A DNA stretch of 64,000 nt from Mycolicibacterium sp. GF69 (GCF_003284965.1 NZ_QMEW01000001.1:372001-436000); one strand, 5' to 3'. Counted from the stretch's first letter, positions 1-8,762 are shown. Notes: generated by a model not told the origin, from the letters alone. A program made the numbers and translations.

Positions 1-457
1 GGGCTGGCGGCCTCACTGGCTCAACTGGCCCTCGACCGGGGTGAAGTCGCCTTGGCCGCCCAATTGTTGGTCTACCCGATGCTCGATGACCGCACCGTCG
101 ACCGCCACGACCTGGACAAGCCCGGACTCCGGTTGTTGGAACAAGTCGAGCAACAAGTTCGGCTGGTCGATGTACCTCGGCGACGCCGACCCCGCGGTAG
201 CAGTGCCGGCGCGGCGGGAGAACCTGGCCGGCCTCCCGCCGGCATGGATCGGCGTCGGAACGCTGGACCTCTTCCACGACGAGGACCTGGCCTACGCCGA
301 ACGACTTCGGGCCGCGGGTGTCCCGTGTGAGGTTGAGATCGTCGAGGGCGCCTTCCACGGCTTCGACGGTATCGCGCCGAAAGCTTCAGTGTCACAACAG
401 TTTTTCGACAGTCAGTGCGCGATACTGCGCCGAACGCTGGCTCTCGCGACGACCTGA
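1..457 (+). pseudogene. alpha/beta hydrolase (HSL-like esterase), C-terminal part, frameshifted
   Basis: This is the C-terminal part of a hormone-sensitive-lipase-like esterase, cut by the window edge. From base 1 the first frame reads GLAASLAQLALDRGE, the stretch that normally follows the GDSAG nucleophile elbow, and stays family-like to about base 135. The family sequence then continues in the next frame (WNKSSNKFGWSMYLGDADP) to the stop at 455-457. Removing one T from the TTGTTGG run at 133-139 restores a single frame. The catalytic Asp (GTLDLFHDED) and His (AFHGFD) regions are present. Position beside a Rv0216-like gene suggests a LipW relative (inference). Either a true frameshift or a sequencing error is possible. 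Confidence 0.7.
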
Positions 458-458
458 G

Positions 459-1763
459 TCAGCCGCGCACGAAGACCAGCTCGCCGGATATCACGGTCGC
501 GGCGACCATGTCGGACGCCAGCGTTTCGAGCACTTCGTCGGGACGGGGTGTCAGTACCGCCAGATCGCCGGGCTGCCCTGGTGCGATGATCCGGCGCCGC
601 AGGGGATCTGCACCCGTGCCGAAGAACATGTTCAGCGCCTCCGGTGCCCGGATGCGTTCGTCGGCTCCGAGCATCTCGCCATTGCCCGTGACACGTCGGA
701 CCGCGGCACGCATCGTCGCCCACGGATCGCCGACGCCGAACGGCATATCGGTCGACAACGCAACGGGTACGCCTGCCCGTATCAAGGACGCGACCCGCCA
801 CAGTTCGTGATGTTCGTCAGCGGGTATGTCCTCGAGGTACTGCTCCCCACGCTCGGCGACGAAATTCGGCTGCGTCACCACGGTTACGCCGCTTTCCGCT
901 AGCGGCGCGATGCTCTCGTCGGGAACGACGGAGGCGTGCTCGATGCGGTCGTTCGGGTGTGTGCCTACCGCTCGCAGCGCCGAAAGCGTGACGACGAGTT
1001 GCGCAGCGGTCACACAATGCAGGGCGACCGGTATGTTGTCGGCATGGCGGTCAGCGATCCACGCGGCCAGGCCGTCGAGGTCGAGATCGGTGTCATGCAG
1101 AATTCGCTTGCCGGGCGCCAGGCAGTGCACACGCTGGCGCAGTTCACCGGTGCGATGCGATTGCAGGAGGTTCTCGACGTCGTCGGCCCCGAGGTCGGGC
1201 GTGGCGTCGGTGACCCCGGTGACACCTGACGCGCTGAGCCGACCGCTCACATCGGTGAGCCCGGTATCGCTGCGCTGCAACGAGTCCGACCATGACCGGT
1301 CGGCACTGCGTAACCGCCCGTCGGGATGGTCGGCCATTCCGATACGAGCCAGGCCGGCCGAGTTCAGCGTCCACAGCACACCGCTGCGGTGCTGTACGCG
1401 CACCGGCGACGACGGCGACATCTCGTCGAGAATCCAGCGGTCCAGCCGGCCCGCAGCCGCTTCGTGGTAGCCGACCGCACGAATCCAGCCGTCGGTGTCG
1501 ACGGGTGCGGCGGCGAGCGCGCAGGCCAGCTCCCCTCGGTTGCGCACCTCGGCCGGGCCGACTCGGGCGGACTTCAAAGCCGCAGCGGCAGAACGCAAAT
1601 GGACGTGGTGATCATGCAGTCCGGGGATGACCGTTCGACCGGCCGCGTCGTAGACGTGTTCACCGGCAAGCGGCGCCAGGGTCTGCTCGACCGCCGTGAT
1701 CCGATCCGCGACACGAATGTCGACGACGGCGCCGTTGAGCAGCGTCGCCCGGCGAATCAGCAA
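459..1763 (-). CDS. amidohydrolase family protein
   Basis: A 434-residue metal-dependent amidohydrolase of the YtcJ/amidohydrolase-3 type. The N-terminus has the small beta-domain followed by GLHDHHVHLRSAAA (residues about 48-61), the HxH metal-binding strand. RIEHASVV in the middle carries a further expected His and TDMPFG near residue 340 carries the late Asp. The C-terminus returns to the beta domain (GDLAVLTPRPDEVLETL). The substrate cannot be read from sequence. The start overlaps the last bases of the CoA-transferase gene upstream (1757-1763), so the two are probably co-transcribed. The stop abuts the convergent hydrolase stop with almost no gap. Confidence 0.8.
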   Translation of the reverse strand: MLIRRATLLNGAVVDIRVADRITAVEQTLAPLAGEHVYDAAGRTVIPGLHDHHVHLRSAAAALKSARVGPAEVRNRGELACALAAAPVDTDGWIRAVGYHEAAAGRLDRWILDEMSPSSPVRVQHRSGVLWTLNSAGLARIGMADHPDGRLRSADRSWSDSLQRSDTGLTDVSGRLSASGVTGVTDATPDLGADDVENLLQSHRTGELRQRVHCLAPGKRILHDTDLDLDGLAAWIADRHADNIPVALHCVTAAQLVVTLSALRAVGTHPNDRIEHASVVPDESIAPLAESGVTVVTQPNFVAERGEQYLEDIPADEHHELWRVASLIRAGVPVALSTDMPFGVGDPWATMRAAVRRVTGNGEMLGADERIRAPEALNMFFGTGADPLRRRIIAPGQPGDLAVLTPRPDEVLETLASDMVAATVISGELVFVRG

Positions 1764-2875
1764 GACGCGAACCGGCGTTCGGTGATCAGTTCCTCGACCT
1801 CTGCGTTGTCGGCGCCGAGCGGCGCCGCTGCCGCGGATGGCTGCGGTGTCACGGCACAGGCCGATTGCTCATCGCGGGGCAACTCGGCATACGTGGCGGC
1901 CACGGCGGCCATCGACATCTCGATCAACTCGCCGCCGCCGCTGCGCAACGACTGCACCACCGCCAACGCCGCCTCCAGACCGGTCAGCGGGTCGGCAATC
2001 GCGTCGCCGCAGAACTCCGGGTCGGCGGGAGTTCCACAAACCAAGCCGCCCGATACAGCCGCGTCGTCACCGAACGCGACCCAGTTCGCGCGGTCGCCGT
2101 CGGTACCGTGACCGGTGACCCGCAGCCACACCCGGCCGTCCCGCGGCGGCAAATGTGTCGGCGCCAACTCGCGGCGTAGCAATGCGGCGGGCCGCGACGA
2201 CTCGATCACCACGTCCGCGGCGGCAAGCAGGGCCCGCAATCCGGCTGGTTCGTCGAAATCGGCTTCGTACGAGAGCTTTCCGGCATTCATCCAGTTGAAG
2301 AACGGTTGCGAACCACGACGGGCGCCGTCGGGCCGTGCGGCGCTTTCGACCTTCACCACTGTCGCACCCGCCCGGGCCAGCAGCTGCCCACACAGCGGGC
2401 CCGCCCACATCGCGGACAGATCCGCGACCAGCAGGCCGGCCGGGCCGCGTGTCGCGGTGCCGGCACCGAAGGGGAACACCCGCGGCGGCTCGGCGGGCGT
2501 CTCACCGAGCGCGGCGACCGGCAGGCCGAGCAGGCGCGCGCGTTCGGCCACGTCGGCGCCGTCATTACCGGCCACCCAGTCCTGCAGGGCAGGCCACGGC
2601 TCGTCGACCCGGTCGGCACCCAGCAGCGCAGGTACGGCGGCGATGTCGTCGGGCCGTGCCAGCGTGAGCGCACACCAGCCGTCGCGGCTCCGTAGCAGTC
2701 GGGTCGCACCGCCCGCCGACACCCGACCGCGCGGCGAAGAACTCAGCAGCGCGGCGCGCCCACCGATCAACTCGGCGGCGTCGACGCTTACTCCGGTGAA
2801 CGCCTCGAAAGCGTCGGCGACCCGCCGCGCCCGATCGAGCACGGCGGTGGGAACCGTCAACGACGACGATGTCAC
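1757..2875 (-). CDS. CoA-transferase family III (CaiB/BaiF)
   Basis: A 372-residue class III CoA-transferase. The central block (AMWAGPLCGQLLARAGATVVKVE) is the family CoA-binding signature, and FCGDAIADPLTGLEAALA resembles the segment carrying the catalytic Asp. The reading frame is open further upstream to 3055, but that part is low-complexity and overlaps the next gene. I chose the GTG at 2875 (VTSSSLTVPTAVLDRAR), which has GGGG just upstream and leaves 52 bases to the hydratase stop. The roughly 120-residue N-terminal part before the signature is longer than in typical members and not clearly recognisable. Likely activates or recycles an acyl-CoA in the same pathway as its neighbours. Confidence 0.75.
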   Translation of the reverse strand: MTSSSLTVPTAVLDRARRVADAFEAFTGVSVDAAELIGGRAALLSSSPRGRVSAGGATRLLRSRDGWCALTLARPDDIAAVPALLGADRVDEPWPALQDWVAGNDGADVAERARLLGLPVAALGETPAEPPRVFPFGAGTATRGPAGLLVADLSAMWAGPLCGQLLARAGATVVKVESAARPDGARRGSQPFFNWMNAGKLSYEADFDEPAGLRALLAAADVVIESSRPAALLRRELAPTHLPPRDGRVWLRVTGHGTDGDRANWVAFGDDAAVSGGLVCGTPADPEFCGDAIADPLTGLEAALAVVQSLRSGGGELIEMSMAAVAATYAELPRDEQSACAVTPQPSAAAAPLGADNAEVEELITERRFASC

Positions 2876-2927
2876 AGCCCCATTGTCGGACGGCCGCGCG
2901 AACGGGTGGCTCGCGGGGTCGGCCAGC

Positions 2928-3920
2928 TCAGAAATGCAGCGCGGTGAACCGCCAGTCGAGCACTTCGCGATCCTGTTCACCGACCGCGTACACCACCGAT
3001 CGCAGGGTAAGCACGCCGCCGCGCCCGTCCGGCAGTGGCTCGGCTCGCTCGACATGCAATTCGCTGTAGACAGTGTCGCCCTCGTATACCGGCCCGGTGT
3101 GGTCGCAGGACTGCCAGGCCAGCACTGTTACCAGGTTCGGCAACAGGCGCGTCGTCTGCGCCAGCGACAGGCCGATGGTGTGTCCGCCGTACACCAGCCG
3201 CTGCCGGTTGATGCGCCAGTCGTGATGCGTCGCAGCGATGTTCAGGGTCAACCGAGCCAGCTCTGGTGCGCTGCTGACGACGTCGGCCGTGCTGTGCAAG
3301 ACCGTTCCCGCGAGGGTCGCGTCGAAGTGTGCGCCCTTGACGTGAGTGCGATACGCCTCGGGGTCCCAATCGGCGGTCGGGTCGGGCAGCGGCAGGCTCT
3401 CGGTGCCGATCATCGACAGGTCGTCGGCGTGGGCGGTGTCACCGGCACCGTCGCGCAACGGCAGCATCGCGCACCGGTGGAAGTCCAGCACCAGGCGCCC
3501 GAGCTGGTCCACGGTCGTCATCCGCAACGCCGCCAGGCCGGTACGCGCGCGCCCCGGCTTGGCCGAGTTCTGTTTCAAACCGACCACTTCGGTGCGCGTG
3601 AACAGGGTGTCGCCGATGACCGGGAACCGGTGAAAGACGAGGCCCCGGTAGAAAAGGTTGGCCTTCACCCGCTGGGTGACCAGCGTGGTCTGGCCAATCG
3701 CCACGTCGCACACCAGGGCCGGGTGGGCCAGCGGGGCGGGCGCACCGGTCACGGCCATCGCCAACTCGCCGTCCAGCGCCAGGCGTAGCCGGTCGCCCAC
3801 GATCGACTGGTGCACGGAAGCCGCACCCGGTGTCAACGTCATCGAGGGTGCGGAATCGAAGACCTGTCCGACCCGCAGGTCATCGAAGTACGGGCCGCTC
3901 ACGGGTGCCCACTCTGGCAT
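2928..3920 (-). CDS. double-hotdog acyl dehydratase (MaoC-like, Rv0216-type)
   Basis: A 330-residue protein with two hotdog-like halves. The first half begins YFDDLRVGQVFDSAPS and includes the HPALVCDVAIGQTTL region; the second includes TLNIAATHHDWRINRQRLVYGGHTIGLSLAQ and ends with an SxVYAVGE strand. This matches MaoC/mesaconyl-CoA-hydratase-like proteins. M. tuberculosis Rv0216 is a double-hotdog protein of about the same length and also lies divergently beside an acyl-CoA dehydrogenase gene. I start at ATG 3920 (MPEWAPVSGPYFDD) because the frame upstream (to 4088) only mirrors the divergent dehydrogenase gene. The substrate is not determinable. Confidence 0.8.
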   Translation of the reverse strand: MPEWAPVSGPYFDDLRVGQVFDSAPSMTLTPGAASVHQSIVGDRLRLALDGELAMAVTGAPAPLAHPALVCDVAIGQTTLVTQRVKANLFYRGLVFHRFPVIGDTLFTRTEVVGLKQNSAKPGRARTGLAALRMTTVDQLGRLVLDFHRCAMLPLRDGAGDTAHADDLSMIGTESLPLPDPTADWDPEAYRTHVKGAHFDATLAGTVLHSTADVVSSAPELARLTLNIAATHHDWRINRQRLVYGGHTIGLSLAQTTRLLPNLVTVLAWQSCDHTGPVYEGDTVYSELHVERAEPLPDGRGGVLTLRSVVYAVGEQDREVLDWRFTALHF

Positions 3921-3951
3921 TCGGCCGCACAAAGTGTCAATATGGCCGTAC

Positions 3952-5100
3952 ATGAATGACGAAGAGACCATGCTGGTCGCCACCGTGCGGACGTTCATCG
4001 ACCGCGAGGTCAAGCCCCGGGTGCGCGACGTGGAACACGCCAACGAGTACCCCGCGGCGTGGATCGAGCAGATGAAACAGATCGGCATCTACGGGCTGGC
4101 GATCCCCGAGGAGTACGGCGGTTCGCCGGTGTCGATGCCCTGCTACGTCGAGGTGACCCAGGAGTTGTCCCGCGGCTGGATGAGCCTGGCCGGAGCGATG
4201 GGCGGGCACACCGTCGTCGCCAAGTTGCTCACTTTGTTCGGCACCGAGGATCAGAAGCGGCGTTACCTGCCGTCGATGGCCACCGGCGAACTGCGCGCCA
4301 CGATGGCGCTGACCGAGCCTGGCGGCGGTTCGGATCTGCAGAACATGTCGACGACCGCGCTGCCGTCCGAAGGCGGCGGGCTGGCCATCAACGGATCCAA
4401 GACGTGGATCTCCAATGCGCGCCGGTCCGGGCTGATCGCGTTGCTGTGCAAAACCGATCCGGACGCGGTGCCGAAGCACAAGGGCATCTCTGTCGTACTC
4501 GTCGAGCAGGGCATGACGGGTCTGTCGGTGTCGCGTGATCTTCCGAAACTGGGCTACAAGGGCGTGGAGTCCTGCGAGTTGGTGTTCGAGGACTGCCGCG
4601 TGCCGGCTTCGGCCGTCCTCGGCGGTGAACCGGGCAGAGGGTTCGCGCAGATGATGAAAGGCCTTGAGACCGGCCGGATCCAGGTCGCATCCCGCGCGCT
4701 GGGGGTGGCGACGGCGGCGCTGGAGGACGCGTTGCGCTACGCCCAGGAGCGCGAAAGCTTCGGTCAGCCGATCTGGAAGCATCAGTCCGTCGGCAACTAT
4801 CTGGCCGACATGGCCACCAAACTGACCGCCGCACGCCAATTGACCCGGTACGCGGCTGAGCGCTACGACAGCGGCGAGCGCTGCGATATGGAAGCGGGCA
4901 TGGCGAAGCTGTTCGCCTCGGAGGTCGCAATGGAGATCGCGCTCAATGCGGTGCGGATTCACGGCGGTTACGGCTACTCCACGGAGTACGACGTCGAGCG
5001 CTACTTCCGCGATGCGCCGCTGATGATCGTCGGCGAAGGCACCAACGAGATCCAGCGCAACGTCATCGCCGCACAGTTGGTGGCGCGGGGCGGCCTGTAG
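3952..5100 (+). CDS. acyl-CoA dehydrogenase (FadE3-like by position)
   Basis: A 382-residue FAD-dependent acyl-CoA dehydrogenase that would oxidise an acyl-CoA at the alpha-beta bond. The N-terminal helical domain carries IPEEYGG; the middle beta-domain has MALTEPGGGSDLQNMSTTA; the C-terminus has RIHGGYGYSTEYDVERYFRDA and VGEGTNEIQRNVIA, the segment that usually holds the catalytic Glu and FAD contacts. The start ATG 3952 (MNDEETMLVATVRTF) lies 31 bases from the divergent hydratase start. Only 4 bases separate its stop from the GntR gene, so the two probably form one unit. By gene order this is the FadE3 position. Confidence 0.88.
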   Translation: MNDEETMLVATVRTFIDREVKPRVRDVEHANEYPAAWIEQMKQIGIYGLAIPEEYGGSPVSMPCYVEVTQELSRGWMSLAGAMGGHTVVAKLLTLFGTEDQKRRYLPSMATGELRATMALTEPGGGSDLQNMSTTALPSEGGGLAINGSKTWISNARRSGLIALLCKTDPDAVPKHKGISVVLVEQGMTGLSVSRDLPKLGYKGVESCELVFEDCRVPASAVLGGEPGRGFAQMMKGLETGRIQVASRALGVATAALEDALRYAQERESFGQPIWKHQSVGNYLADMATKLTAARQLTRYAAERYDSGERCDMEAGMAKLFASEVAMEIALNAVRIHGGYGYSTEYDVERYFRDAPLMIVGEGTNEIQRNVIAAQLVARGGL

Positions 5101-5104
5101 CGAG

Positions 5105-5842
5105 ATGCGGGCCGCACCGGCGTACCAGACGTTGCGCGACCAACTCCGCGACGAGATCGCCGCCGGCCGCTACCGGGGCGGGGTTCGGCTACCTACCGAG
5201 TCGGAACTCGTCGCTTTGCACGGGCTTTCGCGGCAGACCGTGCGCCGGGCGTTCCAGGATCTAGTCGCCGAGGGCGTGGTGTACCGGGTGCCGGGGCGCG
5301 GGACGTACGCCAGTGGGACCGGTCGCCGGTACCTGCGCCAACTCGGCTCCATCGAAGACCTGATGAGCTTGTCGGACGACACCACGATGGAGGTGCTGCG
5401 CGGGCTGCGGCGTCGGGTCGACGTCGAGGCCGCCAGCCGGCTTCGCCTGGACGACGACATCGTGTACACGGTGGTGTTCCGGCGGTTGCATGGCGCCGAT
5501 CCCGGGGTGCCGTTCGTGCTGACGACAGTGCATCTGGCGCCGACGGCAGCTGCAGCGGTGTGCGACTCGCGCGAGTTGGCCGATGGCGCGGTGAGCACGC
5601 AGACGGTGATCGGACTGCTCGAAGCGCATCTCAGTGCCCCGATCGCCGAAGCGGCACAGTCGATCACGGTGGCACCGGCTGACAGTGTCGTAGCCGACGC
5701 GGTGGGCTGCGAAATCAGCCATCCGATGCTGCGGGTCGACCGGTTGTATTCCGATGCCGACGGTCGGCCGGTCGAGTTGTCGGTCAGCCACTTCCTGCCC
5801 GAGCAGTACACCTACCGCGTGACGCTGCGCCGCTCGGGTTAG
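5105..5842 (+). CDS. GntR-family regulator with UTRA domain
   Basis: A 245-residue HutC-type GntR regulator. Residues about 6-70 form the winged helix (LRDQLRDEIAAGRYRGGVRLP, then SRQTVRRAFQDLVAEG and YRVPGRGTYASG). The remainder is a UTRA ligand-binding domain (DDIVYTVVFRRLHGAD; PMLRVDRLYSDADGRPVELS). It starts 4 bases after the acyl-CoA dehydrogenase stop, so it is probably translated from the same message and may control this acyl-CoA gene set in response to a pathway intermediate (inference from position). It ends at a palindrome shared with the convergent enoyl-CoA hydratase. Confidence 0.85.
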   Translation: MRAAPAYQTLRDQLRDEIAAGRYRGGVRLPTESELVALHGLSRQTVRRAFQDLVAEGVVYRVPGRGTYASGTGRRYLRQLGSIEDLMSLSDDTTMEVLRGLRRRVDVEAASRLRLDDDIVYTVVFRRLHGADPGVPFVLTTVHLAPTAAAAVCDSRELADGAVSTQTVIGLLEAHLSAPIAEAAQSITVAPADSVVADAVGCEISHPMLRVDRLYSDADGRPVELSVSHFLPEQYTYRVTLRRSG

Positions 5843-5846
5843 GTGC

Positions 5847-5895
5847 GATTTCGGTGCGCTCCTGATCGCTGAGCGACTGGTAACGCACCCAAATC
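5847..5895. terminator. palindromic element at convergent junction (copy A)
   Basis: A roughly 49-base imperfect inverted repeat (GATTTCGGTGCGCT ... AACGCACCCAAATC) fills the space between the GntR stop (5842) and the enoyl-CoA hydratase stop (5894-5896). A second, better-paired copy lies at 31760-31808. Its place between convergent genes suggests a bidirectional terminator. Confidence 0.6.
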
Positions 5896-6778
5896 ACTCG
5901 ATTTTGTCGATGAGGCCCCACTGCAGCGCGGTCGGCGGGTCGATCGTGGCGCCGGACAACACGAGATACGCCGTGCGCCAACGGCCGATGCGACGGGTGA
6001 TGCTCACGGTTCCGCCCGCGCCGGGGATCAGTCCGAGGCTCAGTTCGGGCAGACCGAAGACGGCGTCGACGCTCGACTGCACGTGACCACAGAACGCCGC
6101 CATCTCCAACCCGCTGCCCAGAACCTGGCCGTGCACTTGGGCGCGGCACCGCTTCCCAAGTCGCTCAGTCAGTTCGGCGAGCAAGAGCGCCGGGCTGTGG
6201 CGGGTCCGGGCGAAGTGTGCGCTGGCCGGGTCGGCGAAGCTGCCGAACTCGGCGAGGTCGCCGCCGCTGCAGAACGACGGGCCGTTGCCGGACAGGATCA
6301 GGTCGGTGACCGACGGGTCGACCCGCGCCACCTCCAGCGCCTCCAGGAGTGCGGCGCGCGCATCGGTGGAGAATGCGTTGTGCCGGGCTGGCCGATTGAA
6401 CTTCACATGCAGTGTGCTCTCAACACGTTCGGCCACAACGGGATCGGGAATCTCGGGCACTTTCGCCGGCCCCCGCGCAGCGAGCCAGCGGGCGAACTCC
6501 GGCCCGGACTGCAACGTCGAGTAAGCCAGCGATTCGGTGATGACGCCGACGAACGCCGGCGCGGCGGGATCGGCGGCGCGCAGCACGTCGTCGCAGATGC
6601 CCGCGGCGTGGGGCCAGCGCGCACATCGCTCGCGTAGCTGATCGAGCGCGTCGGGTACCGACGGCACGGCGATGGCCCGCCGGTCGTCGACAGTGTCGGC
6701 GGTCAGCGTGAAAGTAGCGTCGTCCGATGGGTTTCCGATCGATACGACGACACCGCCGGCAAGCTCGATCTGCGTCAC
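5894..6778 (-). CDS. enoyl-CoA hydratase/isomerase family protein
   Basis: A 294-residue crotonase-fold protein. After a roughly 110-residue N-terminal extension, the crotonase core begins at LHVKFNRPARHNAFSTDAR, with the oxyanion-hole strand SFCSGGDLAEFG, the second oxyanion loop QVLGSGLEMAAF, and FGLPELSLGLIPGAGG carrying the usual acid residue. The GTG start at 6778 overlaps the TGA of the upstream ligase gene (GTGA), indicating translational coupling. The N-terminal extension beyond usual crotonases (about 260 residues) is unexplained. Probably hydrates or isomerises the acyl-CoA made by the adjacent ligase and dehydrogenase. Confidence 0.82.
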   Translation of the reverse strand: MTQIELAGGVVVSIGNPSDDATFTLTADTVDDRRAIAVPSVPDALDQLRERCARWPHAAGICDDVLRAADPAAPAFVGVITESLAYSTLQSGPEFARWLAARGPAKVPEIPDPVVAERVESTLHVKFNRPARHNAFSTDARAALLEALEVARVDPSVTDLILSGNGPSFCSGGDLAEFGSFADPASAHFARTRHSPALLLAELTERLGKRCRAQVHGQVLGSGLEMAAFCGHVQSSVDAVFGLPELSLGLIPGAGGTVSITRRIGRWRTAYLVLSGATIDPPTALQWGLIDKIE

Positions 6779-8295
6779 GAGTACTTCTTGATCAGCTCCT
6801 GCTTGTACAGCTTGCCGGTGTCGGTCCGCGGCAGCTGCGCCTCGAAAGAGATCGTCCGGGGGCACTTGTAGTGCGCGAGCCGGTCCCGCAGCCATGCGAG
6901 CAAATCCGTGCCGAACTGCTCGGTGGCGTCGTCCGGTTCGACGGTCTGGATCACACCGTGGACGCGTTGCCCCATCTCGTCGTCGGGAACACCAAATACC
7001 GCTGCGTCCAACACCTTCGGATGGGTTACCAGCATGTTCTCGGCTTCCTGCGGATAAATGTTCACCCCGCCGGAGATGATCATGTGGTGCCTACGGTCGG
7101 TGAGGTACAGGAAGCCTTCCTCGTCGACGTAGCCGATGTCGCCGACCGTCGCCCAGCCGCGCTCATCGCGCGACTTCGCCGTTTTGTCGGGATCATTGAG
7201 GTACTCGAACGGGTTGCCGCCTTCGAAGTAGATCTCGCCCGGCTCACCGGCAGGCAGTTCGTTGCCGTCCTCGTCGCAGATGTGCAGTGCGCCGGTCATC
7301 GGCTTGCCCACCGAACCCGGATGCGACAACCAGTCCTCGGCGCTGATCAGCGTCGAACCGTGCGCCTCCGAGGACGCGTAGTACTCGTCGATGATCGGCC
7401 CCCACCAGTCGATCATCTGCTTCTTGATCTCGACGGGGCACGGCGCCGCGGCGTGGATCACCCGCTTGAGGCTGGACACGTCGTACGAATTGCGCACAGA
7501 GTCAGGCAGCTTCAGCATGCGGGTAAACATCACCGGTACGAACTGACCGTGCGTGACACCGTAGCGCTGGATGGCGTCCAACGCGCCTTCGGGGTCGAAT
7601 TTTTCCATGACCACGGTCGTGTATCCGGCGGCCTGTACCGTCATCGACCACACCGACGGTGCCGTGTGGTACAGCGGTGCCGGGCTCAGATATACCGAAT
7701 CCGGTTGCATCCACACCGCGACCAACATGGTCATCAAGCCGGGCGCCTCTGCGGGAGAAAGATGTGGAAGCTCGCGCCTGATGCCTTTGGGACGTCCAGT
7801 GGTGCCCGACGAGTACTGCAGCAGATCGCCTTCGATCTCGTCAGCGATGGGTGTGTCGGGATGTCCGGCAACACATTCGGGATAGCGCTCCCAGCCTTCG
7901 AGGTCATCATCGGCGATGAGCAGCAGCGGAGGAAGACCCTGCGGCAACTCACTGCCAAGGCTTTCGAGCGTCTTGCGTAGAGCAGCCGAGCCGACGATCC
8001 CCTTCGCGTTGCTGTTGTCAACGATGTAGGCCGCTTCGGCCGACGTCAGGTGCGTGTTGATGGGGACGTAGTACAGGCCGCTGCGCCTGGCCGCCCACAT
8101 CACGGCGTGAAAGTGCTCGTTGTTCTCCATCAGCATGGCCACGGTGTCGCCCTCGACCAGGCCGGCCTGCCGGAAATGGTGAGCCAGTCGGTTGGCTCGC
8201 TCCTCCAGCTCGCCGAAGGTCACCACTATCCCGGTGGGATGGACGATAACGGCCGGTTTGTCGGGGCTGGCCTCGGCGTGCTCGCGGATCTGCAT
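6775..8295 (-). CDS. fadD4: fatty-acyl-CoA/acyl-AMP ligase (FadD4-like)
   Basis: A 506-residue ANL-superfamily ligase that would activate a carboxylic acid to acyl-AMP and then acyl-CoA. The ATP motif YSSGTTGRPKG lies near residue 163, YYASSEAHGSTLI is the A4/A5 region, WATVGDIGYVDEEGFLYLTDR the A7/hinge region, and PRTDTGKLYKQEL contains the C-terminal catalytic Lys. The N-terminus MQIREHAEASPDKPAVI and the neighbouring double-hotdog and dehydrogenase genes match the FadD4 locus. A TAGAGT box 6 bases upstream of the ATG and no Shine-Dalgarno sequence predict a leaderless message, with a palindromic operator over the -35 region. Confidence 0.8.
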   Translation of the reverse strand: MQIREHAEASPDKPAVIVHPTGIVVTFGELEERANRLAHHFRQAGLVEGDTVAMLMENNEHFHAVMWAARRSGLYYVPINTHLTSAEAAYIVDNSNAKGIVGSAALRKTLESLGSELPQGLPPLLLIADDDLEGWERYPECVAGHPDTPIADEIEGDLLQYSSGTTGRPKGIRRELPHLSPAEAPGLMTMLVAVWMQPDSVYLSPAPLYHTAPSVWSMTVQAAGYTTVVMEKFDPEGALDAIQRYGVTHGQFVPVMFTRMLKLPDSVRNSYDVSSLKRVIHAAAPCPVEIKKQMIDWWGPIIDEYYASSEAHGSTLISAEDWLSHPGSVGKPMTGALHICDEDGNELPAGEPGEIYFEGGNPFEYLNDPDKTAKSRDERGWATVGDIGYVDEEGFLYLTDRRHHMIISGGVNIYPQEAENMLVTHPKVLDAAVFGVPDDEMGQRVHGVIQTVEPDDATEQFGTDLLAWLRDRLAHYKCPRTISFEAQLPRTDTGKLYKQELIKKYS

Positions 8296-8301
8296 GCGCC
8301 G

Positions 8302-8335
8302 ACTCTACGATGCCCATACTTGACGGGTGTCAAGT
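8302..8335 (-). promoter_or_regulatory. leaderless promoter and palindromic operator of fadD4
   Basis: On the minus strand TAGAGT (8307-8302) sits 6 bases before the ATG, and TTGACA (8333-8328) lies 20 bases further up as a possible -35. The -35 is embedded in the perfect palindrome ACTTGAC-GGGT-GTCAAGT (8318-8335), a typical spacing for a TetR- or GntR-type repressor site. The regulator is not known; the nearby GntR-family gene at 5105-5842 is one candidate. Confidence 0.55.
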
Positions 8336-8369
8336 GGGTAGAAGCTGCTGGTCGGATGGGTCGCGCACC

Positions 8370-8762
8370 ACACTGAGAAACGTGGGTCGTCTCGCAGTTC
8401 GCCACGGTGACTCGACGGAGGCGCTCGACTTCATCGCGAAGTCGATCCGCAGCTACCTAGACTCCGGCAACTACTTTCTCCTGCCCCAGCCAATCGCGGT
8501 ACTGGCCCACTTTTTCGACCGGATCGGGCACTACGAAACTGCCGCGATGCTCAGTGGGTTTGCCACAACATCTTTTGCGACGACCTATTTTCCCGAGATT
8601 GAAACCGCGATCACACACTTGCGCGACGTTCTCAGCGACGAAACCTATGAGTCTCTGGCGGACCGCGGAGCGGCTACGACGAAGGCCGACATGGCGAAGT
8701 ATGCGTTGGAGCAAATGGACCGGGTGCGTGCTGACGTTGACGAGTGCGGCCCACGGCCCTGA
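8370..8762 (+). pseudogene. C-terminal remnant of an adenylate cyclase/LuxR-type ATPase regulator
   Basis: The open frame encodes LRNVGRLAVRHGDSTEALDF ... YETAAMLSGFA ... LRDVLSDETYESLADRGA ... YALEQMDRVRADVD. This is the characteristic tetratricopeptide-like C-terminal end of large mycobacterial cyclase/ATPase/LuxR regulators, which are usually around 1000 residues. No cyclase, ATPase or helix-turn-helix segment precedes it: the frame runs straight into the fadD4 promoter region. I therefore read it as a truncated, non-functional remnant. No convincing start codon or ribosome site is visible. Confidence 0.6.

Noticed and set aside
8310..8369. Start of the cyclase-remnant frame at ATG 8310
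   Set aside because: The first 20 codons overlap the fadD4 promoter and operator and are not family-like, so the frame is only open by chance there.
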